Shown here: positions 27,016-34,643 of the stretch, piece by piece
How the letters are laid out: each line of letters begins with the position of its first letter
Position numbering within the stretch: the first letter of the stretch is position 1
Assembly (NCBI GenBank): GCA_002281855.1
Contig: NCHQ01000022.1
Location: 62,001 to 126,000, forward strand
DNA from: Rhodospirillales bacterium 24-66-33
Lineage (GTDB): Bacteria; Pseudomonadota; Alphaproteobacteria; Reyranellales; Reyranellaceae
Length of the DNA stretch: 64,000 bases
Reading direction: 5' to 3'
The notes under the pieces: generated by a model
Told to the model about the DNA's origin: nothing
The model's database searches: none
Seen by the model: the letters and a program-made list of their open reading frames with translations, nothing else
Position numbers and translations under genes: made by a program

Positions 27016-27058
27016 GATCCGCAGGGCCCTTCCGGTTTTTCCGGTCGGGCGGCGGATC
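27016..27058 (-). promoter_or_regulatory. attenuator hairpin of leuA
   Basis: On the minus strand the sequence after the leader peptide can fold with outer arms GATCCGC / GCGGATC (27058-27052 and 27022-27016) and an inner CCGG-AAAAA-CCGG hairpin. A T-rich stretch ending CTGTTTTT follows 15-22 bases downstream. It overlaps the leader stop codon, as attenuators do. Confidence 0.55.
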
Positions 27059-27092
27059 AGCCAATAAGTCGTAGCGTCGTCAGTCGCAGCAT
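27057..27092 (-). CDS. leuL: leuA leader peptide (MLRLTTLRLIG)
   Basis: An 11-residue frame, ATG to TGA, holds four leucine codons (CTG, CTG, CTA, CTT), directly before an attenuator-like hairpin and 148 bp upstream of leuA. A ribosome stalled for lack of charged tRNA-Leu would block the terminator and let leuA be transcribed. No Shine-Dalgarno sequence precedes the ATG, and the candidate promoter puts the transcript start near the ATG itself, so translation may be leaderless, as for the trpL leader of Sinorhizobium. Confidence 0.65.
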   Translation of the reverse strand: MLRLTTLRLIG

Positions 27093-27102
27093 GTTGGGCG
27101 CG

Positions 27103-27131
27103 ACAATCGTCGATTTGCCGCCGGGCGTCAA
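27103..27131 (-). promoter_or_regulatory. candidate leuA promoter
   Basis: On the minus strand TTGACG (27131-27126) is a good -35 box. A weak -10, GATTGT (27108-27103), follows after 17 bp. The predicted start would fall a few bases before the leader-peptide ATG at 27092. Confidence 0.4.
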
Positions 27132-27140
27132 CCCGGCTTG

Positions 27141-27179
27141 TTTCCCTCCCCTTCGCGGAGTCCGCGAAAGGGAGGGAAA
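27141..27179. terminator. long hairpin after the His-rich protein gene
   Basis: Arms TTTCCCTCCCCTTCGCGGA and TCCGCGAAAGGGAGGGAAA (27141-27159 and 27161-27179) pair with one mismatch around a single central base. It lies six bases past the stop of the minus-strand gene. It is likely a terminator separating that gene from the leuA regulatory region. Confidence 0.6.
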
Positions 27180-27185
27180 CGACGG

Positions 27186-27491
27186 CTAACGTAGCGGGAC
27201 GTTCACGCCGATGCTGAGATTGCCACCGGGATAGGCAGGCCCGTAGGCAGGCGCGTAGGCCACCGGCGGGGCGTAGACCGGTGCCGGGTAAACGGCCACG
27301 GGACGAGGGGCGTAATAGACGCGCGGAGGCGGCTGAACGACCACGACCTCGCGATCATAGTGGTGATGATGATGGTGCTTGTGATGCCCGCGACCCTTCT
27401 TCCAGTCGCCGGCCATCGCTGCGGAGGCGGTGAGCATGACGGCGCCCGCCACGGCGAGCGAACCGGCCAGACGCAGGACCTCGATGTTCAT
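27186..27491 (-). CDS. small exported histidine-rich protein
   Basis: This 101-residue protein has a Sec signal peptide (1-27, cleavage after AMA). It then has a short basic region, a His cluster (eight His among residues 36-44) and a Tyr/Pro/Ala-rich tail of VY-A-P repeats. It should be periplasmic or cell-surface. The His cluster could bind Ni, Zn or Cu, but no transporter or metal regulator is adjacent. The start ATG has a good AGGAGA site upstream. I do not recognise a named family. Confidence 0.75.
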   Translation of the reverse strand: MNIEVLRLAGSLAVAGAVMLTASAAMAGDWKKGRGHHKHHHHHHYDREVVVVQPPPRVYYAPRPVAVYPAPVYAPPVAYAPAYGPAYPGGNLSIGVNVPLR

Positions 27492-27614
27492 TTTTGCGGT
27501 CTCCTTTGCTGCAGGATGAAACGTCCCGCGCGAGCCGGATGTTGCCTGTGAATTCGCCCTGGGATGGTGACCAACTTGTGGTAAGCGGGAACGAATAATC
27601 GGAGGAATCATCAG

Positions 27615-28811
27615 ATGGCAGGTCCGTTGGACGGCGTTCGCATTCTCGACTGCACGACCGTCGTGCTGGGTCCGTGGGCGGCGCAGCAATTGGGCGATCT
27701 CGGGGCGGACGTGATCAAGATCGAGCCGCCCGAAGGCGACACGACGCGCCAGCTCGGGCCCGCCCGCAATCCCGGCATGTCGGCCTTCTATCTCGGCTGC
27801 AACCGTTCGAAGCGATCGATCGTGCTCGACCTCAAGCAGGAGTCCGGACGGGCCGCTCTGTTCAAGCTCGCCGAGACCGCCGACGTCATCATGCACAATT
27901 ACCGGCCCGAGCCCGCCAAGCGGCTGGGCGTCGAGTACGAGAAGTTCGAGAAGATCAATCCGCGCCTCGTCTATCTCGCGACCTACGGCTATCGCTCTGC
28001 CGGGCCGATGGGCGCCAAGGCGGCGTATGACGACATCATCCAGGCCGGCTCCGGCCTGGCCGCGCTCCAGACCGTCGTGGCCGGCCAGCCGCGCTTCCTG
28101 CCGACGATCGTGGCCGACAAGACGAGCTCCAACGGCGTCGTCTCGGCCCTGCTGGCCGCCCTGTTCGCGCGCGAGCGCACCGGCAAGGGCCAGTCGGTCG
28201 AGGTGCCGATGTACGAGACGCTGGTGTCGTTCGTGATGGTCGAGCATCTCTACGGCGAGACCTTCGAGCCGGCGCTCGACACGGCAGGCTACAAGCGCGT
28301 GCTCAACAAGGAGCGCCGTCCCTATCCGTCGAAGGACGGCTACTTCGCCCTGCTGCCCTACACCGACAATCACTGGCGGGAGTTCTGCACCCTGGTCGGC
28401 CGCGAGGACCTCGCGCAGGACGAGCGGTTCCAGGGCATGGCCAACCGTCTGAAGAACGTCGAGCAATACTACTCCACCCTGGCCGGCCTGTGCGCCGAGC
28501 GCACCAACGCCGAATGGGTGGAGCTGCTGAAGAACTCCAACGTGCCGCACGGGCCGGTGAACACGCTCGACGACCTGTTCGTCGATCCGCAGCTCGAGGC
28601 GACCGGCTTCTGGAAGCATGTCGATCATCCGACCGAGGGCAGGCTGCGCATGACCGACATTCCGCCGCGCTTCAGCAAGACCAAGCCGGAGATCACCCGC
28701 CTGCAGCCCCGGCTGGGCGAGCATAGTGTCGAGGTCCTGCAGGAGGCCGGGTTTACGCAGGGCGAAATCGACGCCATGCTCAAGTCGGGCGCGACCAGGA
28801 CGGCCCCCTAA
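27615..28811 (+). CDS. CoA transferase family III (CaiB/BaiF)
   Basis: The 398 residues show the family III signature: PLDGVRILDCTTVVLGPWAAQQLGDLGADVIKIE-type start, then RSKRSIVLDLK, VIMHNYRPEPAKRLG and the catalytic-Asp region around EVPMYETLVSF. It moves CoA between carboxylic acids by a ternary-complex mechanism, and the acid is unknown. It is followed 48 bp later by a TctC-type binding protein, a common pairing in which the solute taken up may be the acid activated. The last 20 codons recur as a remnant at 29867-29929. Confidence 0.88.
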   Translation: MAGPLDGVRILDCTTVVLGPWAAQQLGDLGADVIKIEPPEGDTTRQLGPARNPGMSAFYLGCNRSKRSIVLDLKQESGRAALFKLAETADVIMHNYRPEPAKRLGVEYEKFEKINPRLVYLATYGYRSAGPMGAKAAYDDIIQAGSGLAALQTVVAGQPRFLPTIVADKTSSNGVVSALLAALFARERTGKGQSVEVPMYETLVSFVMVEHLYGETFEPALDTAGYKRVLNKERRPYPSKDGYFALLPYTDNHWREFCTLVGREDLAQDERFQGMANRLKNVEQYYSTLAGLCAERTNAEWVELLKNSNVPHGPVNTLDDLFVDPQLEATGFWKHVDHPTEGRLRMTDIPPRFSKTKPEITRLQPRLGEHSVEVLQEAGFTQGEIDAMLKSGATRTAP

Positions 28812-28859
28812 AAAACAGGCCGTCCCCACAACGAGTCGCCGCCCCTCGGGGAGGCGACC

Positions 28860-29849
28860 ATGATCCTGCGGACAACGCGGCGCGACCTGCTGCGCTACGG
28901 CTCACTCTCGGCGCTGGCGGCGTCACTGCCGGCGCCGTCCATTGCACAGGCGTGGCCGGCCAGGCCGATCAGGATCGTCTGCACCTATCCGGCAGGCGGG
29001 CTCACCGACATCTTCGCCCGCGCCTATGGCGAGTACGTGGCCGAGAAGACCGGCCAGCCGGTGATCGTCGAGAACAAGGCCGGTGCGGCGGGCGCGATCG
29101 GCGCGGAGATCGTCAAGCAGTCGCCGCCGGACGGCTACACGCTGATGTTCACCAACTCCACCACGATGGTGCAGAACAAGGCGCTGTTCAAAAAGCTGCC
29201 CTACGATCCCGACAAGGATTTCGCCCTCGTGGCGTGGTTCAACACCGGTCACCTGCCGACCATGGTGAACAAGGACATTCCGGCGAGGAACGTGGCCGAG
29301 TTCGCCGCCTGGGCGAAGGGCAGAAAGGTCTCGCTCGCGACTTACGGCATCGGCTCCTTCGCCCATATCGTCACCGAGACGCTGAACCGCCATTACGGAC
29401 TGCAGATGGAGGCCGTTCACTATCGCGGCGAATCGGCGATGTGGCAGGACGTGGCCTCCGGTGCCGTGCAGGGTGCCACCGGCAGCTACGCCTCGGGCGC
29501 GGCGGTGCTGCAGGCGGGCAGCGTCAAGCCGATCGCGGTGCCCACCATGGTGCGCATGAAGAAGCTGCCCGATGTTGCGACTTTCTACGAGCAAGGACTG
29601 ACGGAGAAGGCGTTCCAGATTCGCGGCTGGGTCGGCTGCGCCGCACCGGCCGACACGCCGCCCGAGGTGGTGCAGAAGCTCTCGACGCTGATGGTCGAGG
29701 CCGGAAAGACCGAGCGCATCCGGAAGATCAACGACACTTTCGCCATCGACGAAGGCGCGCGCGACGCCGCCTATTTCCGTCAGGTCCTCGACGAGGAGGG
29801 ACCGGTCTCGATCGAGGTCATCAGGAGCCTGGGGATCGAGCCCCAATAG
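28860..29849 (+). CDS. tripartite tricarboxylate transporter-type substrate-binding protein (TctC/Bug family)
   Basis: A 329-residue periplasmic binding protein. The N-terminus has a twin-arginine signal (TTRRDLLRYGSL, cleavage near SIAQA), then the Bug-family start WPARPIRIVCTYPAGGLTDIFAR, VIVENKAGAAGAIGAE and PPDGYTLMF. It captures a carboxylate for a TctAB transporter, but no tctA or tctB gene is in the window, so it is an orphan. It is about 60 per cent identical by eye to the next gene, a tandem paralogue. Confidence 0.88.
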   Translation: MILRTTRRDLLRYGSLSALAASLPAPSIAQAWPARPIRIVCTYPAGGLTDIFARAYGEYVAEKTGQPVIVENKAGAAGAIGAEIVKQSPPDGYTLMFTNSTTMVQNKALFKKLPYDPDKDFALVAWFNTGHLPTMVNKDIPARNVAEFAAWAKGRKVSLATYGIGSFAHIVTETLNRHYGLQMEAVHYRGESAMWQDVASGAVQGATGSYASGAAVLQAGSVKPIAVPTMVRMKKLPDVATFYEQGLTEKAFQIRGWVGCAAPADTPPEVVQKLSTLMVEAGKTERIRKINDTFAIDEGARDAAYFRQVLDEEGPVSIEVIRSLGIEPQ

Positions 29850-29866
29850 GCCGGCCGCACTGCGGC

Positions 29867-29929
29867 GTGGCCTTTACGCAGTGCGAAATCGCCGCCATGC
29901 TTCTTGCAGGCGCACCCAGGACGGCCCCG
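29867..29929 (+). pseudogene. remnant of a CoA-transferase 3' end between the two tctC genes
   Basis: Twenty-one codons read FTQCEIAAMLLAGAPRTAP after VA. They line up without gaps with the C-terminus of the CoA transferase at 27615-28811 (FTQGEIDAMLKSGATRTAP), and DNA identity is visible too. The remnant sits at the same place relative to the second tctC as the intact gene does to the first. It is the leftover of a tandem duplication of the caiB-tctC unit. Confidence 0.75.
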
Positions 29930-29966
29930 ACCGTCACAAAAACATCGCGCCACAGGGAGGCAATCG

Positions 29967-30959
29967 ATGATCGTGCGTGCGTCGCGACGTGATGTGCTGC
30001 GTTATGGCTCTGCCGCTGCAGTTGCCGCTGCTCTGCCAGCTCCCGCAATTTCCCAGGGAGCCTGGCCCAACAAACCGATCCGTATCATCTGCGGTTACCC
30101 CGCGGGCGGTCTCACCGACACCTTCGCCCGTGCCTATGGCGAGTACATCTCCCAGAGAACCGGCCAGCCGGTGTCCGTCGAGAACAAGACCGGCGCCAGC
30201 GGCGCGATCGCGGCCGAGCAGGTGAAGGCTGCTGCGCCCGACGGCTACACGCTGATGTGGACGATCTCGACGACGATGATCATGAACAAGGTCCTGTTCA
30301 AGAAACTGCCCTACGATCCGGACAAGGACTTCGTCCTGATCTCGTGGATGGATGCGGGCCACTTGCCGCTGATCGTGAACAGCAAGCTGCCGGTGAAGAA
30401 CCTCGCCGAGCTCGCCGACTATGCGCGCGCCAACAAGACCAGTCTTGGAACCTACGGCGCCGGTTCCTACAGCCACGTCGCCGTCGCGGCGCTGAACCGC
30501 CACTACAAGCTCGGCATGGAGGCCGTGCATTACCGCGGCGAGGCGCCGATGTGGCAGGACGTGGCCTCCGGCGCGGTCCAGGGCGGCAGCGGCAGCGTCG
30601 CCGCCGCCTCGGGCGTGCTGCAGTCGGGCAATGGCCGGCCCATCGCGGTGCCGACCAAGAAGCGGATGGCCAAGCTGCCTGACGTGCCGACCTTCTTCGA
30701 GCAGGGGGTCACCGACAAGGCCTTCCAGGTGCAGGGCTGGATCGGGCTGGTCGGTCCCGCCGGCATGCCGAAGGAGATCGTCCAGAAGCTCTCGGACCTC
30801 ATGGTCGAGGGCGGCAAGAGCGAGCGCATCCAGAAGATCCTCGCCACCTTCGGCATCGACAACGCCGCGCGCGATCACGTCTTCTTCGAGAAGATCGTGG
30901 CCGAGGAGGGGCCGATCTGGATCGAGCTGGTGAAGGGCTTGAATCTCGAGCCGCAGTAG
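29967..30959 (+). CDS. tripartite tricarboxylate transporter-type substrate-binding protein, second copy
   Basis: A 330-residue paralogue of the gene at 28860, with the same architecture: twin-arginine signal (SRRDVLRYGSAAAV), then WPNKPIRIICGYPAGGLTDTFAR, VSVENKTGASGAIAAEQ and APDGYTLMW. The frame continues upstream to 29904, but ATG 29967 keeps the signal peptide intact and matches its twin. Copies differ mainly in the ligand-pocket region, so they may bind different carboxylates. It is probably the result of tandem duplication. Confidence 0.87.
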   Translation: MIVRASRRDVLRYGSAAAVAAALPAPAISQGAWPNKPIRIICGYPAGGLTDTFARAYGEYISQRTGQPVSVENKTGASGAIAAEQVKAAAPDGYTLMWTISTTMIMNKVLFKKLPYDPDKDFVLISWMDAGHLPLIVNSKLPVKNLAELADYARANKTSLGTYGAGSYSHVAVAALNRHYKLGMEAVHYRGEAPMWQDVASGAVQGGSGSVAAASGVLQSGNGRPIAVPTKKRMAKLPDVPTFFEQGVTDKAFQVQGWIGLVGPAGMPKEIVQKLSDLMVEGGKSERIQKILATFGIDNAARDHVFFEKIVAEEGPIWIELVKGLNLEPQ

Positions 30960-31158
30960 CGGGCCAAGCAGGCAGATCGGTCCCCGTTCTTTTCCGACGA
31001 CCCGGTTTCAGGCAGTCGGCCAAGCAAGCATCGTGCCGAAAATAGAAGTTTGCGTGGGCGATTCGCGATTGCACATCTGCTCGTTCCGATTGTACGTGTA
31101 GCGAAGGTGCAAGTAGCTACCGTCAATCAGAAATCGAACCGAAGGGACCGGGTCGTTC

Positions 31159-31861
31159 ATGGCCCTAGACGTCTATGTAGGGCCGCTCACGCGTTACTAC
31201 GCGGGTGCCTGGGAAAGTGTGGCCGAAACCGCGGCCCGCAAGCGTGGGGCGCCTCGTCCCGCCGGATCCGGCGAAGCGACCGGCACCACCCGAAGCCAGG
31301 ACCGCATCCGCCCCAAGGTGATCGCCTGGCGTGCGATGCTGGAAGGCGCTCGGCGAACGGATCGACGTTCCCCTCGACTGGGATGAGAGCGAAGCCGCAC
31401 CCTGGTTCACCCATCGGCCGGGCTGGGACGGCTTCGGCTCCCTGGTCCTGTGGGCCGCCTACGCGGAGAATCCATCCCTGCGGATGCCTGCCGTCCTGGC
31501 GGAAGACTGGGACGACGACATCGCGCTCGCCCGCTCCACCGCCGATGGTTTCCGCTCGCGCTATTCGCATCTCGTACGGAATGTCGAGCTGTGGCTCCCG
31601 ATCTCTTTCGAGATCACGTTCGAAGGGCAGGATGTCGCCGGTCGCCGTGTGGTGATGGGCTCGGTCACGACACTGCGCCGCCAGCTGGCGGACCTGAACG
31701 CTGCAACGTGGAAGGCACCTGCCGCCGACATTGCCGCCTGGGGCCGGGTGCCGCCCGAGCCGCGAACCGTGGAAGGATGCGCGCGTTACGCCTTCGCGCT
31801 TCTCTTCGACCTCTCCCGCCGCGCCGACGCCGAACATCTGCCGATGAAACTCGACCACTGA
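31159..31861 (+). pseudogene. conserved hypothetical gene split by a frameshift
   Basis: The first frame (from ATG 31159) reads MALDVYVGPLTRYYAGAWE and on to RPKVIAWRAMLEGA, then loses sense. The frame one base ahead carries on from about 31346 with LGERIDVPLDWDE and APWFTHRPGWDGFGSLVLWAAYAE to a stop at 31861. Together they make one 233-residue protein. The break fits one extra G in GAAGGCGCTC at 31340-31352. It may be a real mutation, a sequencing error or, less likely, programmed frameshifting. Function is unknown. Confidence 0.7.
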
Positions 31862-31918
31862 CGAAAACGCCCGCGGCGTGAGCCGCGGGCGCGTCGTGGA
31901 AGATCTGTTTCCGAAGTG

Positions 31919-32344
31919 TCAGGCGGCGCTGGGCGCCGGTGGCGGCTCGCTGGTGGCCGGGCGATTGCGTCGTTCGGCCATGAACTGGTCGAACTCGGCG
32001 CGATCCTTGGCGGCGCGCAGCTTGTCGAGGAAGTCGCGGAACTCGCGCTGCTCCTGATCGAGGCGGTTGATCGTCTCCTCGCGATACTCGTCGAAGGCGA
32101 CGTTGCCGCTGCTGCTCGAGCGGCCCCAGCCGGAGCGGCGCTTCCAGCCGCGGAATTCCTCACGGCACGAGCGGCCATCGGGCATGTTCCAGTGACCGTA
32201 GCGCTTCGAGCAAAACATGCGTCCACTCCCTTTGAGATAGATGAGAAGGGCCAGGCCGACGGGCCAGAACAGGATGAAGCTCAGCACCATGAGCGCAATC
32301 CACGCCGGCTTGCCGAGGTCGTCTATTTTTTCGATCAGGCCCAT
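31919..32344 (-). CDS. DUF2852 family small membrane protein
   Basis: A 141-residue protein with one or two membrane passes at the N-terminus (KPAWIALMVLSFILFWPVGLALLIYL), then a MFCSKRYGHWNM segment and a charged coiled-coil-like tail (EETINRLDQEQREFRDFLDKL). This matches DUF2852, an alphaproteobacterial family without known function. I chose ATG 32344 over a 16-residue extension. A 19-bp operator-like palindrome 36 bp upstream is matched by one at the start of the next gene, tetR, so the TetR protein probably controls it. Confidence 0.75.
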   Translation of the reverse strand: MGLIEKIDDLGKPAWIALMVLSFILFWPVGLALLIYLKGSGRMFCSKRYGHWNMPDGRSCREEFRGWKRRSGWGRSSSSGNVAFDEYREETINRLDQEQREFRDFLDKLRAAKDRAEFDQFMAERRNRPATSEPPPAPSAA

Positions 32345-32379
32345 GTGGGAGCCCCCTTTTGCTGATGTTAACGATGTGA

Positions 32380-32398
32380 ATGTTAACGACATTTACAT
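32380..32398. promoter_or_regulatory. candidate TetR operator in the DUF2852 promoter
   Basis: The bases ATGTTAACGACATTTACAT have the form ATGTTAA-N5-TTTACAT. The same 7-5-7 pattern recurs at 33078-33096 over the tetR start. A third, partial ATGTTAACGATGTGAAT copy begins at 32365. Confidence 0.6.
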
Positions 32399-32440
32399 TG
32401 GGGTTGCCGGCCCGGTGAGTCAAGGCCTCGGCAAAAACTT

Positions 32441-33079
32441 TCAGCGCGCCGAAGGAAAGCCCAGGCCCTGCAGGTAGATGAGCACTTCCGATTCCAGCAG
32501 TTCCTCGGCCGTCATGGGCAGCGGCCGCCGGCCGGAATCGCCGCGCCCGAACAGGGAGGCGATGCCGTGCGACATCGACCAGATGTGCAGGCTCATCATC
32601 AGCGCGGGCGGGCGCGTGGCCGCCGGGAGCAGGACGACCAGTTGATCGGCCGCGGCGCGCAGCACGGCAAAGGCCCGTTCCGAGGCGGTGCGCAGCTCGG
32701 GGTTCGCTTCGGGCGAAATGCCCGATTCGAACATGGCGGCGTAGTAGGCCGGCTCGGCGCGCGCGAAGGCCAGGTAGGCCTTGCCGATATTGTGGAAGGC
32801 CGTGACGGGATCGGGTTTCCCATTGGCCCAGCCGGTGGCCAGCATTGCGGCGAAACGCTCGAAGCCCTCGCGCGCCACGTCCGCCATCAGGGCGTCGCGG
32901 TCGCGGAAATGGCGGTAGGGGGCAGCCGGACTGACGCCGGCGGAGCGCGCGGCGTCGGCGAAGGTGAAGCCCGCCGGGCCCTTTTCCTTGATGAGCTCGC
33001 GGGCAGCCTTGATCAGCGCCTCGCGCAGACTGCCGTGGTGATACTTCCGCTCCTCACGGTCGTTGCGCTTCCAGCTCAT
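32441..33079 (-). CDS. TetR/AcrR family transcriptional regulator
   Basis: The 212 residues have an N-terminal TetR helix-turn-helix: REALIKAARELIKEKGPAGF, then ADAARSAGVSPAAPYRHF and DALMADVAREGF. A C-terminal ligand domain resembles TetR_C_33-like or WHG proteins. I chose ATG 33079, removing an 88-residue extension through the MATE gene end. The start codon lies inside a 19-bp operator-like sequence (33078-33096), so autorepression is likely. The neighbours on the same strand are a MATE exporter upstream and DUF2852 downstream. The ligand is unknown. Confidence 0.88.
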   Translation of the reverse strand: MSWKRNDREERKYHHGSLREALIKAARELIKEKGPAGFTFADAARSAGVSPAAPYRHFRDRDALMADVAREGFERFAAMLATGWANGKPDPVTAFHNIGKAYLAFARAEPAYYAAMFESGISPEANPELRTASERAFAVLRAAADQLVVLLPAATRPPALMMSLHIWSMSHGIASLFGRGDSGRRPLPMTAEELLESEVLIYLQGLGFPSAR

Positions 33080-33096
33080 GTTAAGGAGCTTTACAT
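33078..33096. promoter_or_regulatory. candidate TetR operator at the tetR start
   Basis: The bases ATGTTAAGGAGCTTTACAT share both 7-base arms with the site at 32380-32398. The site covers the tetR start codon and 5' untranslated region, so bound TetR would block its own gene. Confidence 0.6.
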
Positions 33097-33120
33097 CAAT
33101 CCCGGCCGCTGCAACAGGAA

Positions 33121-34542
33121 CTAGCGCGAAACCTCGCCGACCAGGATGTCTTCCGTCACCTTGCCGGCAAGTTCTTCTTCCGGCTCGATCAGGCGTTTCT
33201 TCTTCCAGTCGCCCTTGGCGTAGAGGCACAGGGTGATCAGCGCCGTGACGATGTTGGAGACCGGCAACGCCCACCAGATTCCCTGCTCGTGCAGGTCCGT
33301 GTGCTTGGAGAGCACGTAGGCGAGCGGAAACTGCACGACCCATTGCGACACCAGGGTCAGCACCATGGTCAGGACCATGTTGCCCGAGGCGCGGAACACG
33401 CCGGTCAGCGCGAACTGCAGGCCGAGGAAACCCCAGGCCAGCGACATGATGCGCAGGAAGCCCGCGCCGGCCGCGATCACCGCGGGATCGGTCGGCACGA
33501 AGACGGCGACGAGCTGGGGCGCGAACAGGAAGACCAGGACGCCGAAGAAGGAGAGGCTCGCGAATCCGAGCAGCCCGCCCAGGCGCCCGATCTGCGCCGC
33601 GCGCTCGATGTTGCCGGCGCCGATGTTCTGGCCGACCAGGGTCGAGATCGCCATCGACAGGCCCATCGCCGGTACCATCACGACCTGCAGGATGTTCGAG
33701 CCGACGCCGTAGGCCGCCAGCGTCAGCGTGCCAAAGCTGGCAATCAGGAACGTCATCACCATCAGGCCCAGCGCCCGCGCCGAGAGTTCGACGGAGGCGG
33801 GGAGGCCGAGGAAGAAGGCGCGCTTCACGTAGCTGAAGTCGGGAATGAAGTCGCGCCGCCGCACATGGATGCCGTGCAGGCCAATGCGCAGGACGGCGAT
33901 GCCGATGATGGCGGCGATCGCCTGGGTAACCAGCGTGGCGATGGCCGCGCCCATCACGCCGTAGCCCGGTACCGGCCCCCAGCCGAAGATCAGCAGCGGG
34001 TCGAGCACGAAGTTCAGGAACACCGTGCCCAGCACGATATAGACCGGCAGGGTCGGCCGGCCGATGCCGCGCATGATCGCCTGGAACACGAAGAAGGTGA
34101 AATTGAAGACGATGCCCACGAACGACACGCGCATGAAGCCCAGCGCGCCGGGATAGACGTCGGGCCCGACGCCCATCAGCCGCAGCAGCGCCGGCGAGCA
34201 GAGATAGCCGATCGTGCCCAGCACCACCGAGACCAGGATCACCATGAGCAGCGTCTGGCCCGCGACGTGCGCCACCATCTTGTCGTTCCGCGCCCCGACA
34301 TACTGCGCGATCAGGGTCGAGCCGGCGAGCGACAGGCCGGAGCCGATGGCGAAGGTGAGGAACAGCACCGGAAAGCTGATCGATACCGCGGCCACCGCGG
34401 CACCACCCAGCCGCCCGACCCAGAAGGCATCGATGATCTGGTAGGCCGACTGCAACACGTTCGCCGTCACGATCGGCACGGCGAGCGTCAGCAGGGAGCG
34501 GAGGATCGGACCTTCGAGGAGCTTGTTGGGGGCGGGGGACAC
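33121..34542 (-). CDS. MATE family efflux transporter
   Basis: A 473-residue inner-membrane protein with about 12 hydrophobic helices arranged as two MatE repeats. It starts NKLLEGPILRSLLTLAVPIVTANVLQ, with SISFPVLFLTFAIGSGLSLAGSTLIAQY in the first repeat and MGLSMAISTLVGQNIGAGN opening the second. It exports cationic or other drugs with Na+ or H+. I chose GTG 34542, which has AAGGGA five bases upstream. TTG 34563 would add seven residues. The TetR gene 41 bp downstream may regulate it. Confidence 0.9.
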   Translation of the reverse strand: MSPAPNKLLEGPILRSLLTLAVPIVTANVLQSAYQIIDAFWVGRLGGAAVAAVSISFPVLFLTFAIGSGLSLAGSTLIAQYVGARNDKMVAHVAGQTLLMVILVSVVLGTIGYLCSPALLRLMGVGPDVYPGALGFMRVSFVGIVFNFTFFVFQAIMRGIGRPTLPVYIVLGTVFLNFVLDPLLIFGWGPVPGYGVMGAAIATLVTQAIAAIIGIAVLRIGLHGIHVRRRDFIPDFSYVKRAFFLGLPASVELSARALGLMVMTFLIASFGTLTLAAYGVGSNILQVVMVPAMGLSMAISTLVGQNIGAGNIERAAQIGRLGGLLGFASLSFFGVLVFLFAPQLVAVFVPTDPAVIAAGAGFLRIMSLAWGFLGLQFALTGVFRASGNMVLTMVLTLVSQWVVQFPLAYVLSKHTDLHEQGIWWALPVSNIVTALITLCLYAKGDWKKKRLIEPEEELAGKVTEDILVGEVSR

Positions 34543-34643
34543 GAAGGTCCCTTGGACGCGCAATGAGACTTTTCTGCGAGGCTCAACGCCTGAAGGGCAG
34601 CTTGGCTCCTGTCACGACGAGTGCGAGAGAGAGACGACGGATG

